Positions 1-5,005 of a DNA stretch of 6,730 bases are shown one piece after another. The notes beneath the pieces are model-generated. The model did no database searches. It saw only the letters and a program-made list of their open reading frames with translations, and was not told where the DNA came from. The DNA is taken from NCBI GenBank assembly GCA_964423175.1, contig CAYRDM010000032.1:1-6730 (forward strand). The letters are read 5' to 3'. Source of the stretch: JBGQJN01 sp964423175. GTDB lineage: Bacteria > Patescibacteriota > Minisyncoccia > 2-02-FULL-40-12 > IGHO2-01-FULL-4-A. Both the position numbers and the translations under genes were made by a program. Position 1 is the stretch's first letter. Every line of letters starts with the position of its first letter.

Positions 1-723
1 ATTCCTCACCCCGCCAGCAAATTCAGCTGTAAAAGAACCTTCCGGATCAGATTCTAAACCTGCCGCTCTCTTCCAATCTGTTTCGACACAGGCATCACAA
101 GACGATCCGACACTAATATACAATTTATCCTTACTTTGGGTTTCTTGTTCTAACTGTCCCTTAATAATAGGGGTGGTTCTGTAATTAGGCCCGAAAGCTA
201 TTGTCCTCGTAAAATGCTGCCCGTCGGCAGGAAGGTTGGCAATGTTTTGAGGGCTTCTCTTGCTTGAATCAGATATCTCCCCCGTCTTTGTCTGATAAAC
301 ATAGCGTACGACCTCATTTGTTTCGGCAACATATAGATACTCAACTTTTGTCTTTGGATCAGTATAAAATGCCAGACCATGAGGAGAGCGAAGGCCTTCC
401 AACAAAGTCCTCTGGTCTTCAGCCAAGCCATCTTTGTTTTTGTCTTCTAGAATCAGCACCTTGCCTTCTTTTGTTTCACTGACAAGCATTCTGCCCAAAG
501 GATCAAAAGCAATGACCCTTGGTCCTATCAAATTTTTAGCAAAAACGGTTACGTTAAAACCAGCCGGCGTCTTTAGGAACGTGACGGGCGGTTGTGTTGA
601 TGATGATGTAGTGTTATATCCTATTATTTTTTTTACTAAACCAAAGTTGGCAAAAATAAGATAAGCAACTAGGATGATCGCCAACCCTATAATAATTTTT
701 TTTGTATGAATTTTTTTTATCAT
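1..723 (-). CDS. Membrane-anchored glucose/sorbosone dehydrogenase-like beta-propeller (PQQ-type), 3' end missing
   Basis: The frame is open from ATG at 723 to the left edge, giving 241 residues without the C-terminus. Residues 1-8 are lysine-rich and residues about 9-30 form one hydrophobic segment with no lipobox, so the protein is predicted to be anchored with its body outside. From about residue 52 the sequence reads like the L-sorbosone/soluble glucose dehydrogenase propeller family: FAKNLIGPRVIAFDP (61-75), VSETKEGKV (81-89), SPHGLAF (113-119), LYVAET (130-135), HFTRTIAFGP (170-179), LYISVGSSCDAC (201-212) and FAGGVRN (235-241). His170 aligns by eye with the general-base histidine of soluble PQQ glucose dehydrogenase; Cys209 and Cys212 fit the family's usual SSCxxC. 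Family enzymes oxidise sugars with PQQ, but many members have no known substrate or proven cofactor. The ATG overlaps the upstream TGA in an ATGA and has no Shine-Dalgarno, so it is probably translationally coupled to the TMTC-like gene. Two A8 runs lie within the first ten codons. Family call is confident; activity is inferred. Confidence 0.88.
   Translation of the reverse strand, partial: MIKKIHTKKIIIGLAIILVAYLIFANFGLVKKIIGYNTTSSSTQPPVTFLKTPAGFNVTVFAKNLIGPRVIAFDPLGRMLVSETKEGKVLILEDKNKDGLAEDQRTLLEGLRSPHGLAFYTDPKTKVEYLYVAETNEVVRYVYQTKTGEISDSSKRSPQNIANLPADGQHFTRTIAFGPNYRTTPIIKGQLEQETQSKDKLYISVGSSCDACVETDWKRAAGLESDPEGSFTAEFAGGVRN
720..723 (-). promoter_or_regulatory. ATGA stop/start overlap between TMTC-like gene and dehydrogenase
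   Basis: The TGA (722-720) ending the second TMTC-like gene overlaps the ATG (723-721) of the dehydrogenase-like gene. Upstream bases (CAACAATTAAATC) contain no Shine-Dalgarno. This points to translational coupling and places the propeller protein in the same operon as the glycosyltransferases. Confidence 0.8.
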
Positions 724-2525
724 TGATTTAATTGTTGTTTCGAAATATCAATCATTTGATCAATTTGAGTGCCCGTCTTACCCTTTTTTTTGGCGGTGCC
801 AAGATAATCAATTGCCTTTAAATAATCCTTTTTAATGAAATAGGCCGTACCCAAAGCAGCATTTAGATCCCTGTTATTTATCACACCGTTACTATGATAC
901 TTATTTATTATTTCTATGGCAACATCCGGCCTGTTTAGAGTAATCTGTATATAAGCATACCTGGCTAAATAGTCGTCCACCGGGTTAAACTCAACCACCT
1001 TAAGCAGCTGCTGGCCTGCCTCATCATATCTGCTCTCCTTTAAATAAAGATTGGCTAGATTGATATATGTATTAATCGGATTGGAACCGATTGCGATAGA
1101 TCTTTTATATAAATCCTCAGCATCCTTTAAATCCCCTCTATGGTCGGCTAAAATGCCCAAAAGATTTAACTCATGGCTATTGTTGGGGTATATCAATTGT
1201 GCGGCCGCAAGTTCCTTCTCAGCTTCATCCCATTCTTTTTTCTGTATGTGTATCGCCGCTAAAGAAGTATGCGTTATGAGTCCGTCACTAGATTCTGCTA
1301 GGGCAGATTTAAAAAGACTTTCATTAGTTAGCCAATCTATGTTTCTTGCGACTGTTCTTGCGGACAGAAACAAAACAAATATAGTGAAGATCCCAGTAGC
1401 GATCCTTCTCCAATTTACACCCAATTTTTCAATTTCTACAAAAAAGTAACTGGCCAAGAGCACAAAACCCGCAGAAGAAAAATATATCAACCTCTCACCC
1501 ATTATGGTCCCTATGGGAAGTATAAGATTGGATATTAATATATAAGGGGCCAAAAACAACATTGCGGCCAAGCCCAAGGGTGAACGTTTTTTCCCAAAAT
1601 AGAACAGCCCCCAAATGCAAATTGCAAAAAGCAAAAGTCCGCCAATAGAAGCTGGCGATTGCCAAATTTTACCTACCACCTTAATAACGTTAAAAGAGTA
1701 GTCGGCAGAAAGACTGACGGGCCAAAAAAGTTTTTGAACATACAAAAACAAAATCTTAAAGGCCGTGGCGATCCTTTCTGGATATGAAACAAACTTCAAA
1801 GGATTCTCAACGGCAGTTGTTATATCGTCCTTTATAAAATATTTGCCCAAAGCCACGAATCTAAATATAAAATATATAACCAGCGGGATGGCATAATTCA
1901 GCATTCTTTTAGCTGTTCTCAATAAATTATTACCTAAATTGCTCCAGTCTATATAAAATATTACGGGTATAACCATAATCGCAGATTCTTTGCTCCAAAG
2001 AGCCAACAGAAATGAAACCGCACTTAATATATTTTTTCTCTTTATAAAAAAATATATGGTCACGAAGCTCCAGAAAAAAGAAAGCAATTCTGCCCTTCCG
2101 ACAATAGAGGCGACGGCTTCAGTGTGTATCGGATGTACCAAGAAGAGAACCATAGAAGCATAAGAGAGCCGCTTGTTGTTAAAAAGAGTATCAACCAACC
2201 AAAACAGCAACAAACAATTCAAGGCATGTATCAAAATATTAACAACATGAAACCAACTAGGAGATGCCCCACTAATAGCATAATTCAACGAATAAGTGGC
2301 CATGGTTAACGGCCTATATAAGCCTGAATTAGGAGTATTCTGATGATACGGAGAAACAAAAAGATTAAAAAAATTACCAATATCTTTCAGGTCTCCTCTT
2401 TTATCAACCACGGCAGTATCGTCAAAAACAAACCCTCCTTTTATAGAATTGCCATAAATCAAAAAACACAAAGCAAAAACTGCCAAGAACATCAAAATTT
2501 TATTTGTCGTTTCTTTATTTCTCAT
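720..2525 (-). CDS. TMTC-like GT-C glycosyltransferase with C-terminal TPR repeats (second tandem copy)
   Basis: This 601-residue multi-pass membrane protein has roughly eleven hydrophobic segments in residues 8-392, followed by a soluble TPR region (about 415-590). Motifs match the TMTC/DUF1736 family: FDD at 34-36 in the first outer loop (the acidic GT-C motif), LYRPLT at 69-74, HPIHTEAV at 131-138, GRAELL at 143-148, SKE at 178-180 and GERLIYFSSAGF at 343-354. About five TPR units follow, starting near residues 417, 450, 483, 517 and 551, with signatures such as WDEAEKEL and LKDAEDLYKRSIAI. Animal TMTC1-4 are ER O-mannosyltransferases using a dolichol-linked donor; by analogy this enzyme would sit in the cytoplasmic membrane and move sugar from a polyprenyl-phosphate donor to exported protein. 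Donor and acceptor are inferred. The start overlaps the upstream gene's TGA (ATGA) and its own TGA overlaps the next ATG the same way. It is a diverged paralog of the gene immediately upstream. A more general GT39/PMT-superfamily role with another acceptor is possible. Confidence 0.9.
   Translation of the reverse strand: MRNKETTNKILMFLAVFALCFLIYGNSIKGGFVFDDTAVVDKRGDLKDIGNFFNLFVSPYHQNTPNSGLYRPLTMATYSLNYAISGASPSWFHVVNILIHALNCLLLFWLVDTLFNNKRLSYASMVLFLVHPIHTEAVASIVGRAELLSFFWSFVTIYFFIKRKNILSAVSFLLALWSKESAIMVIPVIFYIDWSNLGNNLLRTAKRMLNYAIPLVIYFIFRFVALGKYFIKDDITTAVENPLKFVSYPERIATAFKILFLYVQKLFWPVSLSADYSFNVIKVVGKIWQSPASIGGLLLFAICIWGLFYFGKKRSPLGLAAMLFLAPYILISNLILPIGTIMGERLIYFSSAGFVLLASYFFVEIEKLGVNWRRIATGIFTIFVLFLSARTVARNIDWLTNESLFKSALAESSDGLITHTSLAAIHIQKKEWDEAEKELAAAQLIYPNNSHELNLLGILADHRGDLKDAEDLYKRSIAIGSNPINTYINLANLYLKESRYDEAGQQLLKVVEFNPVDDYLARYAYIQITLNRPDVAIEIINKYHSNGVINNRDLNAALGTAYFIKKDYLKAIDYLGTAKKKGKTGTQIDQMIDISKQQLNQ
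2522..2525 (-). promoter_or_regulatory. ATGA stop/start overlap between the two TMTC-like genes
   Basis: The TGA of the upstream TMTC-like gene (2524-2522) overlaps the ATG of the downstream one (2525-2523). The preceding bases, AAAAAAGAG, end directly against the ATG, so a normally spaced Shine-Dalgarno is absent. This favours termination-reinitiation coupling and equal dosage of the two enzymes. Confidence 0.8.
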
Positions 2526-4303
2526 CTCTTTTTTGTAAGCTTCGTTATCAGATTGCGCAGTGCCACCTCCACCTCTTTATCCTCTCCTGCAAAGTTTAAA
2601 CCCTGGTTGGCCAGCTTTAGCGCCAAAGCGTTGTCACCTTTTGCTGATATAATTATGGCCGCATTATATAAAATCCTAGGGTCATTTGGTTTCAGATCGT
2701 TAAATTTCATGACGTACTTTGATGCTTTATCAAAATCCCCATTTCTTGCATATATACTTATCAAATTGGGATAGGGATAGTAAAAATTTGGATCTATTGC
2801 AATGGCCTTTTCGTATTCCTTAACTGCACCAAAAATATCACCCTGAGATTGTAAAATACTGCCCAAGTTAAAATGGGGCTGCGGGAATATATCTTCCGTT
2901 TCGACTGCTTTTTCGTAATAATATTGCGCATCTTTAACATCACCCTTATCAAAATACAGATTCCCCAGATTATTATTTATGCGAACGCTATCCGGCTCAT
3001 ACCTGAGGATATCCCTAAAAAAATCTATTGGCTTGCCCCAAATGATATTTCTCCTAATGGATTGCCCAGACAAAAAGGCAAAATAAACACAGAGTAATAC
3101 CAGAAATAAATAATAATAAAAAACTTTGCCTTTATTTTTTAAAAGATTGATGAGCCTTTCAATATAAAAAGATACTATCAGAAAAAAACCTACCAATGGC
3201 AAATAAAGCCAATGTTCATAAAGCAAAGCGTTGATCGGTGTAATCCCGGAAACTGGAGCCAAAGCAATAAAAAACCAACCAGCTCCCAAAAGCCATACTC
3301 TAAACTCTGAAGAACCGGCCTCACGCTCATTATTTTTATAATCTCTACGATACAAAAATAAAATCCAAGCAATTAACGCAATGATTCCAACAAAACTAAG
3401 CCAAACGGATAAATGCCAAAACGTGAGCTGTGGATCCATACCCCTTTCCATATGCAATCTAACCGGGGCAAAAAGCAAACCCAAATAAACGCTCAGGACT
3501 TTGAAAAAAGTAAATATTCTTACATACAAATTGTCTGCATAGACGTTGTGATTAGTATAAAAATTAAGAGTATTTATAAAATTTAAAACGGTAAGTCTCA
3601 AGATTCCATATACGATTGTAACGGCAAAATAGGGCCAAGTTTTTACAAAGGCCTTTTTAAGCGCCGCCCAAAATTTATCTTTCGAAATAAATGCGACATA
3701 AAATAAAACCAGCAGAGGAGGAAAAACTATGGCAACTTCCCTACTTAGAAGGCCCAAAACAAGGGAAAGTAATGACAAAAAAATAAAAAGACGCTTATTT
3801 TTAACCCCCTCCTCAATTCTTATGAAAAGCCACAAAGATACAAGTGAGAAAAAAACATAAAGAGGGTCTCCTCTGCCAGAAATGTATGTTATGGCCTCTG
3901 TCTGCAAAGGATGCACAAGAAAGAAAAGGGATGTTAAAAATGGAACAATTCTGCGTTTAAAAAATTTCTGTAAAACAACAAAAATAATTAACGCATTGGC
4001 TATGTGAATTAAATTGCTAAGCAAGTGGTATCCAAAAGGTTTTGATCCGGAAATTATATAGTTGAGAGCAAAGGTAAAAAACAAAAATGGTCTATAATAA
4101 TTACTTCTCAAACCTATGCCCGCAAGGGTATTTTTGGTAAACCAAGCCTTTATATTGATCAGCGAAAACGAATGAACAAACCTGTTGTTAATTATCCAGT
4201 CTTCATCATCCCAAAAAAGAGTATTGTGAATGTTAAAATAATAAATAAAAAAACCGACCGCAATAAGCAAAAGCATTGGCCAGTTTTTTTTGATAAAATT
4301 CAT
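2522..4303 (-). CDS. TMTC-like GT-C glycosyltransferase with C-terminal TPR repeats (first tandem copy)
   Basis: This 593-residue protein has the same architecture as its downstream neighbour: about eleven hydrophobic segments (residues 9-412) and a C-terminal TPR domain (about 440-575). It carries WDDED at 31-35 (the GT-C acidic motif), YYRPF at 69-73, HPLQTEAI at 131-138, GRGDPL at 143-148, SREV at 188-191 and YEHWLYLPLVGF at 362-373. YRP, HPxxTEA and GR fall at exactly the same residue numbers as in the neighbour, which indicates gene duplication. It differs at three family positions: Gln134 for His, Asp146 for Glu, and Arg189 for Lys in the SKE motif, so it may be the functionally shifted copy. 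Four TPR units start near residues 440, 474, 508 and 542, with signatures such as NNLGNLYFDKGDVKDA and HFNLGSILQSQGD. The ATG lies 7 bases after the upstream TAG, with no Shine-Dalgarno (preceding bases AGTTAAAAT); an A8 run lies at codons 5-7. Predicted to act at the outer face of the cytoplasmic membrane on exported acceptors; substrate is inferred. Confidence 0.9.
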   Translation of the reverse strand: MNFIKKNWPMLLLIAVGFFIYYFNIHNTLFWDDEDWIINNRFVHSFSLINIKAWFTKNTLAGIGLRSNYYRPFLFFTFALNYIISGSKPFGYHLLSNLIHIANALIIFVVLQKFFKRRIVPFLTSLFFLVHPLQTEAITYISGRGDPLYVFFSLVSLWLFIRIEEGVKNKRLFIFLSLLSLVLGLLSREVAIVFPPLLVLFYVAFISKDKFWAALKKAFVKTWPYFAVTIVYGILRLTVLNFINTLNFYTNHNVYADNLYVRIFTFFKVLSVYLGLLFAPVRLHMERGMDPQLTFWHLSVWLSFVGIIALIAWILFLYRRDYKNNEREAGSSEFRVWLLGAGWFFIALAPVSGITPINALLYEHWLYLPLVGFFLIVSFYIERLINLLKNKGKVFYYYLFLVLLCVYFAFLSGQSIRRNIIWGKPIDFFRDILRYEPDSVRINNNLGNLYFDKGDVKDAQYYYEKAVETEDIFPQPHFNLGSILQSQGDIFGAVKEYEKAIAIDPNFYYPYPNLISIYARNGDFDKASKYVMKFNDLKPNDPRILYNAAIIISAKGDNALALKLANQGLNFAGEDKEVEVALRNLITKLTKKR

Positions 4304-4310
4304 ATTTTAA

Positions 4311-4898
4311 CTATGGCAAAACAACAGTTGTCTTGCCTACACAGTCTTTGTTAAATGTCTTTATGTTCCCGTCGACAAGTCTACCATAATTGATAGAGGC
4401 GGTAAGTTCATAGGTCTTATAATTGGTAGTCTCTGGCAGAACAACATTTATTAAACTCTCACCATCTGGTAAAGGTAACTTAGAAAATAAATTAGGCCCG
4501 ATCGACAAACCATCATCAGGGGTAACCTTCCAGGTTATAATCCTTGCAGGATGATCAACTCCTCTATATATAAACCTAGCATCTTGGTTATTGTATACAT
4601 TATGATTCAGGAATTTTAATTCCCCCTTAAGTTCACAATATGCCTCCCCCTTCAGGGTGTTCCACCTTTGTGATTGTTCATCTAAAGCGCCCGGCGTTGG
4701 TGTCGGGATCGGCGATATACTCACTCTTGGATTATTAGATCTTGATGGAGTTGGAGAGGGACTTCGGGTGGGAAGAAAACTGATGCTTGGAGAAGGACCC
4801 GTGATTAGGCTTGAATTTTTATTGCCTAAAAAATAAAAAGACGCCCCAGCGATGGCTACTAGCAATACGAATATATATAAATAATATTTTTTAATCAT
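4311..4898 (-). CDS. Membrane-anchored surface protein with Pro/Ser/Thr-rich stalk, unknown function
   Basis: I do not recognise a family. Starting at ATG 4898 the product is 195 residues. It has a short basic start (MIKKYY), one hydrophobic helix at about 6-25 with no lipobox, then a low-complexity stalk at about 34-70 made mostly of Pro, Ser and Thr with SPSPTPS and SPIPTPTPG. A compact domain of about 120 residues follows, rich in alternating beta-strand patterns, with only two cysteines (Cys88 and Cys186) near its two ends, which could form a disulfide across an Ig-like fold. The topology implies an extracytoplasmic domain on a flexible stalk. An in-frame TTG at 4931 would add 11 residues, but it lies inside the terminator hairpin, so I prefer the ATG. 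The gene is first in the downstream operon, 7 bases ahead of the first TMTC-like gene. Its stalk resembles O-glycosylated linkers, so it is a possible TMTC substrate or accessory factor (inference). Confidence 0.75.
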   Translation of the reverse strand: MIKKYYLYIFVLLVAIAGASFYFLGNKNSSLITGPSPSISFLPTRSPSPTPSRSNNPRVSISPIPTPTPGALDEQSQRWNTLKGEAYCELKGELKFLNHNVYNNQDARFIYRGVDHPARIITWKVTPDDGLSIGPNLFSKLPLPDGESLINVVLPETTNYKTYELTASINYGRLVDGNIKTFNKDCVGKTTVVLP

Positions 4899-4933
4899 TC
4901 CCCAAATATAGCAAATAATGGCCCAAAACAAAA
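4899..4933 (-). promoter_or_regulatory. Candidate extended -10 promoter giving a near-leaderless transcript
   Basis: On the minus strand TGCTATATT (4913-4905) matches an extended -10 element (TGnTATAAT). A weak -35 candidate, TTTTGT (4933-4928), lies 17 bases upstream and overlaps the terminator arm; TTGTTT at 4931-4926 is an alternative with a 15-base gap. A start site about 7 bases after the -10 would fall at 4898-4899, right at the ATG of the stalk-protein gene, so the message would have essentially no leader. No properly spaced Shine-Dalgarno exists: GGGGA abuts the ATG directly. Inferred from motif matching only, in AT-rich DNA where such matches are common. Confidence 0.35.
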
Positions 4934-4956
4934 CCCCCTCTTTGGAGGGGGTTTTG
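4923..4956 (-). terminator. Rho-independent terminator after the S-layer-like gene
   Basis: A perfect 12-bp inverted repeat (arms 4929-4940 and 4945-4956) encloses a 4-base loop. Read on the minus strand it is CAAAACCCCCTC, loop CAAA, GAGGGGGTTTTG, followed by TTTTGG, so the U tract is TTTTGTTTTGG with one interruption. It begins about 50 bases after the TAA at 5006-5008, the right place to end transcription of the surface-protein gene. On the plus strand the arm is followed only by TTTTGCAAA, a weaker tail, and no plus-strand gene reads into it. A smaller 5-bp hairpin (gcaaa/tttgc, 4956-4968) sits just before it. The terminator separates a probably highly expressed gene from the downstream operon, though partial read-through could also feed that operon. 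Confidence 0.85.
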
Positions 4957-5005
4957 CAAATGGTTTGCTTATCCGTTAGGACAGCTAGCCATTTATCATT
5001 TCAGA

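Noticed and set aside
1051..1449. Plus-strand open frame of 132 codons
   Set aside because: It lies antisense inside the TPR and last membrane region of a well-supported TMTC-like gene, and its product has no recognisable domain or hydrophobic pattern of its own.
2463..2480. Cys20 in the first helix of the second TMTC-like protein as a lipoprotein lipobox
   Set aside because: The residues before it (VFAL) lack the small -1 residue of a lipobox, and the segment is the first helix of a multi-pass GT-C protein.
2343..2774. Plus-strand open frame of 143 codons across the junction of the two TMTC-like genes
   Set aside because: It is antisense to both genes, whose motifs and ATGA overlap are clear; the translated sequence resembles no protein I know.
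4899..4931. TTG start at 4931 for the stalk-protein gene
   Set aside because: The codon lies within the terminator stem and would add a cysteine- and tryptophan-rich stretch before the typical MIKKYY membrane-anchor start at 4898.
4984..4989. GCTAGC palindrome upstream of the terminator
   Set aside because: A six-base palindrome is expected by chance in a window this size, and no second copy or flanking symmetry suggests an operator.
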